DNA of 64,000 nt, taken from assembly GCA_015478775.1 (NCBI GenBank), contig JADMKP010000010.1, forward strand, positions 112,593 to 176,592, in the 5' to 3' direction. The position numbers and the translations under genes were made by a program. Numbering within the stretch: the first letter of the stretch is position 1; the number at the start of each line of letters is the position of its first letter. Shown here one piece after another: positions 16,652 through 25,990 of this stretch. This stretch comes from Fermentimonas sp. GTDB lineage: Bacteria; Bacteroidota; Bacteroidia; Bacteroidales; Dysgonomonadaceae. The notes below the pieces were generated by a model, which was not told where the DNA came from, ran no database searches, and was given only the letters and a program-made list of their open reading frames with translations.

Positions 16652-18259
16652 ATGGAAGAAAATAATAGAAGAAACGTAACTTTCGCAAGCCTCGATCAGG
16701 AGAAATTAAAAAGGATGTTGGAAATAAAACAACTGTATGATAACAATTTATTGGAACTTGAAGAGGCAAGGAAGCGCATGAAAGCAGAAGTTGGCACAAT
16801 TACTCCCGAGGAGTATGCTGCAGCAGAGCAATTGCTAATGGATGAAGACCCTGATGAGTGCAAAAATGAAGATGTACGCACTATGATGGATGTTTTTGAT
16901 GGGCTGTTTGTAAACGAAGAACTACACCTTCCATATGGTCATACAATCGACGCCTATCAACGCGAAAACAAAAAGATGAAAGAGTTGCTCAACCAAGCAG
17001 ATGAGCTCGCCAAAAAGCCATTTATTCTTAATCAATGGTTTGAGATATTCGAGAAAATGGTTCAGTACAAGGTGCATTTTAGTCGCAAGCAAAATCAACT
17101 CTACTCGGCACTTGAAAGGGAAGGATTTGACAGACCAACTACCACCATGTGGGTTTATGATGATTATATCAGAGATGAGATTAACGATGCATGGGAATTA
17201 CTTAGGAAAGAAGTTGTTGATTTTGATGCCTTCTTGAAATTATATGCCGAGATTGCTGTTGATTTAAGAGACTTAATGGAAAAAGAAGAGATGATTTTAT
17301 ATCCTACTTCATTGAAATTAATCTCAGAAGAAAAAATGGAAGAGTTGAAGTCGGGCGACAGAGAAATAGGTTTCTTTATGATTGATATGCCCGAGTTGGA
17401 GCTTGATAATACTAGCGTTAGAGATAAAGCAACTGCAGAAGACAATACATCCAGTGATTTTATGTCAGACTTGGCTGCATTGCTCGCAAAACATGGTCAT
17501 AAAATAGAATCCGGCGCAGACACAGAAGAGAAAGTACTTGATGTTGCAGAAGGTAAGCTCACTCTAGAACAAGTTAACCTTCTATATCAGTATCTCCCCG
17601 TTGATATATCATTTGTAGATGAAAACGAAATCGTTAAATTCTACACCGATACCAAGCACAGAGTTTTCCCCAGAAGTAAAGGTGTTATTGGTAGAGAAGT
17701 GCGTAACTGCCACCCTCCAAAAAGTCTATATCTGGTAGAAGAAATTATTGATAAATTTAGAAGTGGTGAGCAAAGTAAAGCTGAGTTCTGGATTAACAAA
17801 CCGGGGCTTTTTATTTACATCATTTATGTTGCCATAAGAGATAAGAATGGCAAGTTCAGAGGAGTTATGGAGATGATGCAAGACTGCACTCATATTCGTG
17901 CCATGGAAGGAGAACAAAGGCTTCTTACGTGGGAAGAGCATTCGGGAAAGAATGGAAATGGAAATGTTTACAAAGAAACAGATGCTAACGAATCTACTTA
18001 CTCTAAAGATACTAACGATAATTCAGAAAAAGTTGGTTCTAAGAAGCTTAAAATAACCGGTGATACTAAGTTGAAATCATTACTTCAGACGTATCCCGAT
18101 TTAAAAGAGAATTTGATTGCATATAACTCAAAATTTTCAATGCTAAACAGTCCTATGGCTAAGGTGGTGCTTCCGCTTGCTACGATTAAAATGATGAGTG
18201 AGCAGTCGGGTATTTCTCAGGAAGAGCTTATTGAAAAAATTTATGAGTTTGTAAATTAA
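16652..18259 (+). CDS. DUF438 / hemerythrin-like / PAS / DUF1858 sensor-type protein
   Basis: The 535-residue protein has an N-terminal DUF438 segment (about 10-90, LKRMLEIKQLYDNN). A helical, hemerythrin (HHE)-like region follows (about 95-220). A PAS domain comes next (about 305-420: LPVDISFVDENEIVKFY, GVIGREVRNCHPPKS, FWINKPGLFIYIIYVAIRD). The C-terminal DUF1858-like helical domain (about 465-535) contains TKLKSLLQTYPDLKENL. This order is known for DUF438 proteins, thought to bind a di-iron or other cofactor and respond to oxygen or NO, though that is only a family-level guess. No kinase or output domain is present. Confidence 0.87.
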   Translation: MEENNRRNVTFASLDQEKLKRMLEIKQLYDNNLLELEEARKRMKAEVGTITPEEYAAAEQLLMDEDPDECKNEDVRTMMDVFDGLFVNEELHLPYGHTIDAYQRENKKMKELLNQADELAKKPFILNQWFEIFEKMVQYKVHFSRKQNQLYSALEREGFDRPTTTMWVYDDYIRDEINDAWELLRKEVVDFDAFLKLYAEIAVDLRDLMEKEEMILYPTSLKLISEEKMEELKSGDREIGFFMIDMPELELDNTSVRDKATAEDNTSSDFMSDLAALLAKHGHKIESGADTEEKVLDVAEGKLTLEQVNLLYQYLPVDISFVDENEIVKFYTDTKHRVFPRSKGVIGREVRNCHPPKSLYLVEEIIDKFRSGEQSKAEFWINKPGLFIYIIYVAIRDKNGKFRGVMEMMQDCTHIRAMEGEQRLLTWEEHSGKNGNGNVYKETDANESTYSKDTNDNSEKVGSKKLKITGDTKLKSLLQTYPDLKENLIAYNSKFSMLNSPMAKVVLPLATIKMMSEQSGISQEELIEKIYEFVN

Positions 18260-18278
18260 TCATTAGACAAACCACAAA

Positions 18279-18317
18279 AAATATTCCCTAAGGTTCTGAT
18301 TTCCTTAGGGAATATTT
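18279..18317. terminator. Bidirectional terminator between the DUF438 gene and alkaline phosphatase
   Basis: The 15-bp perfect stem AAATATTCCCTAAGG / CCTTAGGGAATATTT has a nine-base loop and lies between convergent genes. Its A/T ends can act as the U-tract in either direction. Confidence 0.82.
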
Positions 18318-18351
18318 CATCGAGTTATTGTAATTAAGAATCTCATTTAGC

Positions 18352-19431
18352 TTAGAAATTATAAAGCTCTAAAATCTTTTTGAATATATCTGTATTCTCG
18401 TAGATACCTGCAAACTCAATAGCAGCAGTACCATAAGAAAACACAGGAACCATTATAGCACTATGTCCACTAGAACCCCAAGAAACATTGACTTCACCTT
18501 TTGATAAATCACCACCAGTGATTGACATTGCACCCGTCTCATGATCGGCTGTAACAACCACTAACGTACCTGGGTTTTGATCTGCAAAATCGAACGCTAC
18601 CTTAACAGCTCTATCAAAATCTATAACTTCATTCACAGTATATTCTACTTCATTTGCATGACCGCCCCAATCGATTTGAGAACCTTCAACCATCAGGAAG
18701 AATCCTTTTTCGTTATCTTTAAGTAATTCCAGAGCCTTGCCCACACTTTCAGGAAGAAATTCACCTCTTTCGGGATAAGTAGCAGGATGCTCGTCAGCAA
18801 TCAGAGCTGCCAGCTTTCCGCTCTCTGTGTTCATAACACTCTCCATATCTAGTGCTACCTTAAATCCTTTTGCTTCAAGTTGTGGAAGTAAATTTTGCTT
18901 GTCCTCACGATCAACGAAATATTTTCTTCCACCACCAATAAAAAGTGTGATATCTGAGTTTACAAAATCTACTGCAATCTCTTCTTGCATGCCGCGCTTA
19001 AGTTGATGAGCAACAAAAGAGGCAGGAGTTGCATGAGTAATAGCGCAACTTGCAACTAAACCGGTTGATAAACCATTTTCGGCTGCATACTCCAGTATCG
19101 ATTTAACTGCATTGCCGTTTTCATCAACCCCAATTGCACCGTTATTTGTTTTTGTTCCTGTAGCGAGGGCGGTACCACCGGCTGCAGAGTCGGTAATATA
19201 ATCATTTGCTGAGTATGTTTTTGACAGACCTACAAACTGTGCCTTTTCCATATTAAGACTCTTATTGGCTGTAATGCCTGAGTATACCTGGCTTACTCCC
19301 ATACCATCACCAATGAGGAGTATTACATTTTTCACCTCTGGTTTAGGGTCTGATTTGTTTTCACCTTGTGTGGGAGTGCATTGCAATAATAAGAATGAAA
19401 GTGCAATAAAAAGAAATAAACGATATGTCAT
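18352..19431 (-). CDS. Alkaline phosphatase, lipoprotein form
   Basis: The 359-residue PhoA-family phosphomonoesterase has a signal peptide and lipobox LLLQC (Cys18), so it is likely anchored in the envelope. The metal-binding opening is VILLIGDGMGVSQVY (Asp42). The nucleophile is Ser82 in TDSAAGGTALATG. Metal ligands appear in SQIDWGGHANE and VTADHETGAMS, with the last His in WGSSGHSA. It is shorter than E. coli PhoA (about 470), as in many Bacteroidota enzymes. Activity on phosphate esters is expected from the family. No Pho box was looked for beyond the core promoter. Confidence 0.95.
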   Translation of the reverse strand: MTYRLFLFIALSFLLLQCTPTQGENKSDPKPEVKNVILLIGDGMGVSQVYSGITANKSLNMEKAQFVGLSKTYSANDYITDSAAGGTALATGTKTNNGAIGVDENGNAVKSILEYAAENGLSTGLVASCAITHATPASFVAHQLKRGMQEEIAVDFVNSDITLFIGGGRKYFVDREDKQNLLPQLEAKGFKVALDMESVMNTESGKLAALIADEHPATYPERGEFLPESVGKALELLKDNEKGFFLMVEGSQIDWGGHANEVEYTVNEVIDFDRAVKVAFDFADQNPGTLVVVTADHETGAMSITGGDLSKGEVNVSWGSSGHSAIMVPVFSYGTAAIEFAGIYENTDIFKKILELYNF

Positions 19432-19452
19432 AATTTTTAATATTTATAAAAA

Positions 19453-19482
19453 CAAAGATACCTAACTGATTAGTTTTTACAA
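19453..19482 (-). promoter_or_regulatory. Promoter of the alkaline phosphatase gene
   Basis: On the reverse strand TTG (19480-19482, extendable to TTTG), a 19-base spacer and TATCTTTG (19453-19460) match the Bacteroidota consensus. The ATG lies about 22 bases downstream. Confidence 0.7.
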
Positions 19483-19572
19483 ATATAAATTGAAATATTT
19501 TCAAACATTATTTAATGATATTCCAAGCTATTGCATTAAAATTGTATATACTTGCAATATAAAACAAATATT

Positions 19573-21162
19573 ATGAAAAAGAGAATGTTGTTTATATTAT
19601 TGATGTTTTCATCTCTTATTTTGAGCTGCAATGCTAGTGAGCCCGAAATTCCGGAAGTAGAAATAAAAGTGCCCGAGGTAAATGAGACACTTGAACCGAA
19701 GGATCCCGAAGAGCCTAATGAACCTAATGATCCGGGCAAGGAATTAGATTGGGCTAATGCCAACGAGATAAATAATCGGCTGGGAAGAGGGATGAATTTA
19801 GGCAATACATATGAAGCGGATGCATCATGGCAATCTCCATTTATTGCAGATGATTTAAAGAGAATAGCCGACTTAGGCTTTAAGCATATACGTGTTCCAA
19901 TTAAATGGGAAAGGTCTGATAGAAGTATGGCTAATGCTCCTTTCACTATTAAGGATGACTTCATGCAAACCATTGAAAACGTTGTAGATCAAGCTTTGAA
20001 GAATAAATTGCATGTCATTATAAATATGCATCATCATGATAAATTGTTTGCTAATCCGTCTGGTGAAAAGGAAAGGTTTATTTCTCAATGGGAACAGATT
20101 TCTGAAAATTTTAAAGACTACTCTGATAGCTTGTTGTTCGAAATATTGAATGAACCGCATGATAAGCTTACTCCTGCTTTGTGGAACGAATACTCCAAGG
20201 AAACTCTTAATGTTATTCGTAAAACAAACCCCGAGCGTTGCGTAGTGCTTGGAACAGCTGAGTGGGGTGGTGTAGAGGGACTTAAATCACTGGAAATTCC
20301 TAACGATCAAAATATAATTATTACGGTGCACTATTATAATCCTTTTGAATTTACACATCAAGGAGCAAGTTGGTCTGAAGGATCTGAGGCATGGGTTGGA
20401 ACACAATGGCATGATACTGAGCTGGAGAGGCAAGCTGTTGTTGACGATTTTAAACTCGCTTTAAATCTTACTAAGGAAAAGAATATCCCAATTCATGTTG
20501 GTGAGTTTGGTGCTTTTTCAAGCGCAGATATAGATTCACGTGTAAGATGGACACGCTTTTTAAGCAGATGGTTTGAACAACAAGGTTTTAGTTGGGCTTA
20601 TTGGGAGTGGAACTCTGGATTCGGGATATATGATCCTAATACCAAATTGTATAATCAAAGATTAGTTGACGGTCTGGTTAAAGATGAAATGCCTGCAACT
20701 TTTACACCAGAATATGTTCTGGTATATGAAAGTAATTTCGTTAATGGCAATGATGGTTGGATAATATCTAATAATGATGCGTCTGCACAAGCATCATTTA
20801 AAGTTGCTAGCAGCAAAGCAACTATTACAGTGGCTAGTCCCGGAACCGTCGATTGGCATATTCAGTTTATTAAAACAGGAATTAAGATTGAAAAAGATAA
20901 AAGTTACCGTCTTAACTTCAAAGCAAGTACACCCGATATTGAGAACAGGCAATTGGGAGTTGGTATATCAAAGAATTCGGACCCCTGGACCAACTATGGA
21001 AGTAAATCCTTCACAATTAATAAACAAGAGGCTGAATATAACTTGATCTTTAATGCTGCTTATACCGATAATCAAGCTAGGGTAGTTTTTAATATGGGAG
21101 ATGCCGGTAAAACAGCAGTTGTTTTGTCAGACATAAAGTTGATGGAGATAAAATATGAATAA
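19573..21162 (+). CDS. GH5-family endoglucanase-type lipoprotein with C-terminal carbohydrate-binding domain
   Basis: A signal peptide with lipobox SLILSC is followed by an acidic, Pro-rich linker (EPKDPEEPNEPND). The GH5 catalytic domain runs from about 50 to 375. The general acid/base Glu lies in FEILNEPHD (about 194) and the nucleophile Glu in HVGEFGAF (about 311). HHHDKL and WAYWEWNSGFGIYD are also typical of GH5 cellulases. A C-terminal beta-sandwich of about 145 residues (SNFVNGNDGWI, WHIQFIKTGI) resembles CBM4/9-type modules. The start is ATG 19573 (MKKRMLF). An upstream in-frame TTG at 19552 is unlikely. It probably cuts beta-glucan or beta-mannan outside the cell. Confidence 0.9.
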   Translation: MKKRMLFILLMFSSLILSCNASEPEIPEVEIKVPEVNETLEPKDPEEPNEPNDPGKELDWANANEINNRLGRGMNLGNTYEADASWQSPFIADDLKRIADLGFKHIRVPIKWERSDRSMANAPFTIKDDFMQTIENVVDQALKNKLHVIINMHHHDKLFANPSGEKERFISQWEQISENFKDYSDSLLFEILNEPHDKLTPALWNEYSKETLNVIRKTNPERCVVLGTAEWGGVEGLKSLEIPNDQNIIITVHYYNPFEFTHQGASWSEGSEAWVGTQWHDTELERQAVVDDFKLALNLTKEKNIPIHVGEFGAFSSADIDSRVRWTRFLSRWFEQQGFSWAYWEWNSGFGIYDPNTKLYNQRLVDGLVKDEMPATFTPEYVLVYESNFVNGNDGWIISNNDASAQASFKVASSKATITVASPGTVDWHIQFIKTGIKIEKDKSYRLNFKASTPDIENRQLGVGISKNSDPWTNYGSKSFTINKQEAEYNLIFNAAYTDNQARVVFNMGDAGKTAVVLSDIKLMEIKYE

Positions 21163-21201
21163 AAATTTGAATAGAAAGAAAAGATTAGCTTTTGTGAATA
21201 C

Positions 21202-22215
21202 TTACAATCCAAACTCTTTAGCAAGAAGTGAGTAAGCCTTTTGGCGTGCAGGCATGTCGTGGTAACCATCAACTAAAATAACCTCGTCAATCTCTGTTTT
21301 CTTAACCCATTCGTGCAGTTTCTCAGCTACCTGTGTAGGTGTGCCAATTACAAATTTACTCATTTGTTGTTCTCTTACTGCTATTTCCTGAAGTGAATAT
21401 GTGTAATTTGCAGCCTGCTCAATTGTAGGAAATTTAATAAATCTTTTTCCAGTGCCAAGCATAGTCCACATTAAAAGCGTTGGTTCTGCAAGATATTGTG
21501 CTTCCTCTTCGGTATCAGCAGTAAAAACACTAATAGACATCATGCTTTTAGGTTCGTTATAATACTTTGAAGGCTTAAAATTTTCTCTGTAGAATTTCAA
21601 AACAGGAATAGCCATATCAGCATTAATTTGTGCAGCAAATACAAATCCAAGTCCTTTATCCAAAGCAAACTTTACACCTCCACTACTTGAACCAAGCATA
21701 TAAATATCGGGAGTGAGTGATGGGTCGGGATTAGCTGTAATATTCTCAAACTGATGATTTACCGGGAAATCATGACCAAAATAATGTAGAAGGTCATCTA
21801 ACTGTTCTGGAAAAGTATCTTCTCTGAGTATCTCAATCGACCTGCGTATTGCATAAGCTGTCCTACCATCGGTTCCTGGCGCCCTGCCAAGACCTAAGTC
21901 TATTCTGCCTGGATGAAGTGCCTCAAGCATAGAAAACCGCTCTGCCACGCTTAAAGAGCTGTGGTTTGGAAGCATTACACCACCACTACCTACTTTTATT
22001 CTCTCGGTTTTTGAAGCCACGTGTGCAATCATAATCTCGGGGAACATACTCATAAGAGACCCGGAATTATGATGTTCAGCAAACCAATAACGGGTATAGC
22101 CAAGCTCCTCTGCCAGTTGTGCCGTTTTGGTTGAATTATGTAATACATCACCTGCTGATTTATCATTCTCAGTTAGGTAACATAAATCTAGTATGGATAA
22201 CTTAATATTCTGCAT
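21202..22215 (-). CDS. LLM-class flavin-dependent oxidoreductase (luciferase-like)
   Basis: The 337-residue protein has the bacterial luciferase-like TIM-barrel pattern: YTRYWFAEHHN near 42-52, RIKVGSGGVMLPNHS, and LEALHPGRIDLGLGRAPGTD near 115. This resembles the E. coli YhbW group, which uses reduced FMN. The substrate is unknown. It is a single gene, convergent with the GH5 gene and separated from it by about 40 bases. Confidence 0.9.
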   Translation of the reverse strand: MQNIKLSILDLCYLTENDKSAGDVLHNSTKTAQLAEELGYTRYWFAEHHNSGSLMSMFPEIMIAHVASKTERIKVGSGGVMLPNHSSLSVAERFSMLEALHPGRIDLGLGRAPGTDGRTAYAIRRSIEILREDTFPEQLDDLLHYFGHDFPVNHQFENITANPDPSLTPDIYMLGSSSGGVKFALDKGLGFVFAAQINADMAIPVLKFYRENFKPSKYYNEPKSMMSISVFTADTEEEAQYLAEPTLLMWTMLGTGKRFIKFPTIEQAANYTYSLQEIAVREQQMSKFVIGTPTQVAEKLHEWVKKTEIDEVILVDGYHDMPARQKAYSLLAKEFGL

Positions 22216-22393
22216 TTTGTAATATATATTGAGCTTGATAAACCAATAGAATCATCTTTTGTTCAATGTGCATTATTAGGGTTGATATGAATTGTTATAA
22301 GGGGTCAAATAAAGCGCTTTGAACGAATACCCTCCACAAATGTTATATATCTATCAAAAATAAATTTAATAACAATCTTAAAAAAGTAGACAA

Positions 22394-22885
22394 ATGAGCG
22401 AATATAGTATTCCAAGTAAGGTTAGTATTGGACATGTGCATCTAAAGGTTTCGGACCTGGATAGAGCACTTTCTTTTTATCACGAGCTATTGGGGTTTGA
22501 GGTAACAATGATGTATGGTAAGCAGGCTGCATTCTTATCGGCAGGGGGGTATCATCATCACATAGGACTTAATACTTGGCATTCGCAAGGATTACCAAAT
22601 GCACCGGTAAATACTGTTGGGTTGTACCACACTGCAATTGCTTATCCTACCAGAAAGGATCTTGCACTTATTCTTAAGCGTTTGCTTGAAGCGGGTTATC
22701 CATTAACTGGTGCTAGTGATCATGGTGTGTCTGAGGCGATTTATCTTAACGATCCAGATGGAAACGGTGTTGAGCTGTATTGGGATAAACCAAAAATTGA
22801 GTGGCCCGTTGAACAGGATGGTACACTTAATATGTACACAAAAGCACTTGATGTTAAAAATCTGTTGCTTGAAACGGAACTATAA
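22394..22885 (+). CDS. VOC-family (glyoxalase/extradiol dioxygenase-like) metalloenzyme
   Basis: The 163-residue protein has two beta-alpha-beta-beta-beta modules. The metal-binding pattern is visible: His in IGHVHLKVSDLDRALSFY, a second His in GLYHTAIAYPTR and Glu in NGVELYWDKP. The middle segment AGGYHHHIGLNTW is typical of CatE-like (catechol 2,3-dioxygenase-like) single-domain proteins. The reaction cannot be assigned. It ends 24 bases before trkH and may share its transcript. Confidence 0.87.
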   Translation: MSEYSIPSKVSIGHVHLKVSDLDRALSFYHELLGFEVTMMYGKQAAFLSAGGYHHHIGLNTWHSQGLPNAPVNTVGLYHTAIAYPTRKDLALILKRLLEAGYPLTGASDHGVSEAIYLNDPDGNGVELYWDKPKIEWPVEQDGTLNMYTKALDVKNLLLETEL

Positions 22886-22909
22886 TTTTCTGTTTTCTTC
22901 ACTTGATTT

Positions 22910-24358
22910 ATGATAAGAACAAAAGCGGTTGTTAAATATTTAGGTGTTATTTTACTATTCAATTCACTGTTCATGCTAATTGCTGCAGTGATTTCTTTAG
23001 CCTACCGAGAAGATTCTTTTAATCCGCTTCTTATAAGCGCACTAATTGGTGTGGCAATGGGATTTTGCTGCACTTTTTTTATTGGGAAAGTGGGTGATAT
23101 CAGATTCCATGAGGGTTTAGCAATAAGTGTATTGGGATGGGTTACAACTTGTCTTTCAGGGTTATTGCCGTTTTTGTTGTGGGGTGGAGAGTTCTCTTTT
23201 GCAAATGCTCTTTTCGAAAGTGTCTCGGGTTATACTACAACGGGAGCAAGCATTCTTACTGATATTGAGGTTCTTCCTAAAGGTTTACTTTTCTGGCGTT
23301 CTTCTACGTCTTTTATTGGCGGATTGGGTATCATTTTATTTGTGCTTCTTATAATTCCTGAAAAAAGAGGCAGTAGGTCATACATTTATCGAGCAGAGCT
23401 CTCAAATCTCTCTACAATAAGCTTTGCCGAAAGGTCGAGACATCTTATTCGTGCAATTTCAACTGTTTACATAAGTTTAATAACTGTTGAAACAATTTTA
23501 CTTTCATCTCTTGGAATGACACTTTTTGACGCAATATGTCATTCATTCTCAACAGTTGCCACATCGGGTTTTTCAACTAAAAATCTTAGTATAGCTGCTT
23601 ACGATAATGTGTGGATTGAAGTGGTTATAATGTTATTTATGTTGATAAGCAGTATACATTTTCTTTTAATTTGGAGCACAATTAATGGTAAAAAGCATAA
23701 TATTTTATCTTCTCAACCTACACGGATGTATGTGGTAGTGATTTTTATTGGTATTGTTCTAATCACACTTAAATTATATCAAGAGAATTTATATGGATTC
23801 TGGGAATCCTTCAGATATGCTTCTTTTCAGGTTATCTCTTTGGCAAGCACAACTGGCTTGGCAACAGTTGAGAGTGCCGGTTGGCCACTATTTACTATCA
23901 TTATTTTGCTTTATTTTTCAATTCAGTGTGGAATGGTAGGTTCAACCACAGGAGGTATTAAGTTCGATAGAATATATCTGTATTTATCTACACTAAAAAA
24001 ACATATCAGACAAACACTTCATCCCGAAGGTGTTTATGCCGTTAGGATTAATAATCATATTGTTGGACAGAGTGTCGAGCAGCAAATTTCTATATTTATT
24101 ATACTTTACATTCTTACTTTTTCAATTACTGCTCTTCTTCTTTCTTTATTTGGAATAGATGGTATGACTGCATTATCTGCTTCAATTGCTACATTAGGTA
24201 ATGTTGGTCCGGGTTTTGGCAGTGTAAGTTCACTTGCTAATTATTCACATTTGCCCGATGCAGCTAAATATCTGCTTTCAGCTAATATGTTGTTGGGGCG
24301 ACTTGAAATAATTAATATCTTAGCTCTTATCCTAATCTTGTTTAGAAAAAGAAATTGA
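22910..24358 (+). CDS. trkH: TrkH-type potassium uptake protein (no adjacent TrkA)
   Basis: The 482-residue integral membrane protein shows the four degenerate pore loops of the Trk/Ktr family: SVSGYTTTGASIL, FSTVATSGFSTKN, LASTTGLATVESAG and ASIATLGNVGPGFGS. The segment GMVGSTTGGIKFDR is also conserved. It resembles the second TrkH in this window (31965-33431) but has no TrkA gene beside it, so it may share the TrkA encoded at 33467 (inference). Confidence 0.93.
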   Translation: MIRTKAVVKYLGVILLFNSLFMLIAAVISLAYREDSFNPLLISALIGVAMGFCCTFFIGKVGDIRFHEGLAISVLGWVTTCLSGLLPFLLWGGEFSFANALFESVSGYTTTGASILTDIEVLPKGLLFWRSSTSFIGGLGIILFVLLIIPEKRGSRSYIYRAELSNLSTISFAERSRHLIRAISTVYISLITVETILLSSLGMTLFDAICHSFSTVATSGFSTKNLSIAAYDNVWIEVVIMLFMLISSIHFLLIWSTINGKKHNILSSQPTRMYVVVIFIGIVLITLKLYQENLYGFWESFRYASFQVISLASTTGLATVESAGWPLFTIIILLYFSIQCGMVGSTTGGIKFDRIYLYLSTLKKHIRQTLHPEGVYAVRINNHIVGQSVEQQISIFIILYILTFSITALLLSLFGIDGMTALSASIATLGNVGPGFGSVSSLANYSHLPDAAKYLLSANMLLGRLEIINILALILILFRKRN

Positions 24359-24459
24359 TAATCTTCACAATCAAATTTATTAGTAAATTGCGTCATAATT
24401 GAGTCTGACTCAAATTTCATGATCAATATTGAACATGTTTAATTGTAATGCATTTATTT

Positions 24460-25356
24460 ATGAATAGAATTATTGAATGTGTTCCTAATTTTAGTGAGGG
24501 GCGCGACAGGTTGAAAATAGAGAAAATTGCTGATTGTTTTAGGGAAAAGACGGGCGTAAAGCTATTGGATTATAGTGGTGATGTTGATCATAATCGCTCT
24601 GTTATTACTGTTGTGGGTGAACTAGAGGCTATGAAAAATGCAGTGATTGAAGCTATTGGCAAGGCTGTTGAACTGATAGATCTCACTAAGCAAAGTGGTG
24701 AACATCCGCGCATGGGTGCAGTTGATGTTGTGCCATTTATCCCTATAAAAAATGTTACTATGAAAGAGGCAATAGCTCTTTCTAAGGAGGTTGCTATGGA
24801 AGTTTACGAAAGATTTAAACTTCCAGTTTTCCTGTACGAAGCATCTGCAACTGCAAAACATAGAGAAAATCTGGCTGATGTGCGTAGGGGTGAATTTGAA
24901 GGTTTAACTGAAAAAATGAAGCTTCCAGAATGGAGAGCAGATTACGGTCCAATTTTTCCTCACCCAACCGCTGGAGCTGTAGCTATTGGAGCTCGTAAGC
25001 CTCTGATTGCTTATAATATAAACTTAAGTACAAACAATATTGAAATTGCAAAGGCAATTGCAAAGAAAGTGCGCCATAGTAGTGGTGGATTGCGATATTG
25101 CAAAGCGATTGGCATTGAACTAAAAGAGCGTGATGTGGCTCAGGTGTCTCTGAATTTAATCGATTATTCAAAAACTTCTCTGTATAGTGTGCACGAAATG
25201 GTGCGTATAGAAGCAAAGCGTTATGGAATTAGCATTATTGGGTCGGAAGTGATAGGACTTATACCCATGGCTGCCCTTGCAGAATCTGCTGCTTATTATC
25301 TGGGCATTGAAAACTTCTCTATTAATCAGGTTTTGGAAGCTAAACTTTTGGAATAA
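24460..25356 (+). CDS. ftcD: Glutamate formimidoyltransferase
   Basis: This corresponds to the transferase half of FtcD. It moves the formimino group from N-formimino-glutamate to tetrahydrofolate in histidine breakdown. Signature segments are IIECVPNFSEGRD at the N-terminus, GDVDHNRSVITVVG, HPRMGAVDVVPFIP and a Pro-rich HPTAGAVAIGARKPLIAYNINL. About 299 residues is the usual length of stand-alone bacterial enzymes. I prefer ATG 24460 (MNRIIEC) over 24448. The cyclodeaminase that acts next lies two genes downstream (25991). Confidence 0.94.
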   Translation: MNRIIECVPNFSEGRDRLKIEKIADCFREKTGVKLLDYSGDVDHNRSVITVVGELEAMKNAVIEAIGKAVELIDLTKQSGEHPRMGAVDVVPFIPIKNVTMKEAIALSKEVAMEVYERFKLPVFLYEASATAKHRENLADVRRGEFEGLTEKMKLPEWRADYGPIFPHPTAGAVAIGARKPLIAYNINLSTNNIEIAKAIAKKVRHSSGGLRYCKAIGIELKERDVAQVSLNLIDYSKTSLYSVHEMVRIEAKRYGISIIGSEVIGLIPMAALAESAAYYLGIENFSINQVLEAKLLE

Positions 25357-25405
25357 AAAGGGTGTTAGTAAACTAAACTTTTATCATTGCTAAAATTTAA
25401 CTATT

Positions 25406-25978
25406 TTGAATTGGATTGAAATTATTGCCGTAGTATTTGGTATTTTAAGCGTTTGGTATGCCAGAAAAGAGAATATATTAGTTTTTCCCTTCGGTATTGC
25501 AAACGTATCGATATATGTTTACATCTGTTTTGTTTCGCAACTTTTTGCAAATGCAGGAATCAACATAATTTACCTTGTGTCCAATATTTTTGGCTGGTAT
25601 ATGTGGTCTCGAACTGGCAATGATGACGAGAAGCTACAAATTACCCGAAATAGTAAAAAGCAAAATATAATATCCTGGGTTTCAGTTGTTCTAATCTATA
25701 TATCTGCATTCTTCATACTTATATGGGTAAATCAGGGGGATGCTGAATATTTAGACTCTTATCTCCCATGGATTGACTCGTTTAACACCTCTTTCTTTTT
25801 AGTTGCCACCATTTTAATGGCAGTAAAGAAGGTAGAGAACTGGATCTTTTGGATTATTGGAGATATTGTTTCAATACCAATTTTTGCTTCACAAGGGTTG
25901 TATTTTACCTCTATCCAGTATACGGTTTTTCTGGTTCTTGCAATACTTGGACTGAGAGAATGGAGAAAGAAATTATAA
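25406..25978 (+). CDS. PnuC-family vitamin-precursor transporter
   Basis: The 190-residue membrane protein has seven predicted segments. It contains the PnuC-type aromatic pattern NIFGWYMWSR near 70 and VENWIFWIIGDIVSIPIF near 147, ending in VLAILGLREWRKK. The family takes up nicotinamide riboside (PnuC) or thiamine (PnuT) by facilitated diffusion. Which one applies is not readable here, and no TPP riboswitch was seen upstream. The start is TTG at 25406, with no better in-frame ATG nearby. It lies between the two formimino-folate enzymes. Confidence 0.85.
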   Translation: MNWIEIIAVVFGILSVWYARKENILVFPFGIANVSIYVYICFVSQLFANAGINIIYLVSNIFGWYMWSRTGNDDEKLQITRNSKKQNIISWVSVVLIYISAFFILIWVNQGDAEYLDSYLPWIDSFNTSFFLVATILMAVKKVENWIFWIIGDIVSIPIFASQGLYFTSIQYTVFLVLAILGLREWRKKL

Positions 25979-25990
25979 AGTAAAAATCTA

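Noticed and set aside
25357-25405. TPP or NAD-related riboswitch upstream of the PnuC-like gene
   Set aside because: The gap is only 49 bases and lacks the conserved thi-box CTGAGA. It is too short for either aptamer.
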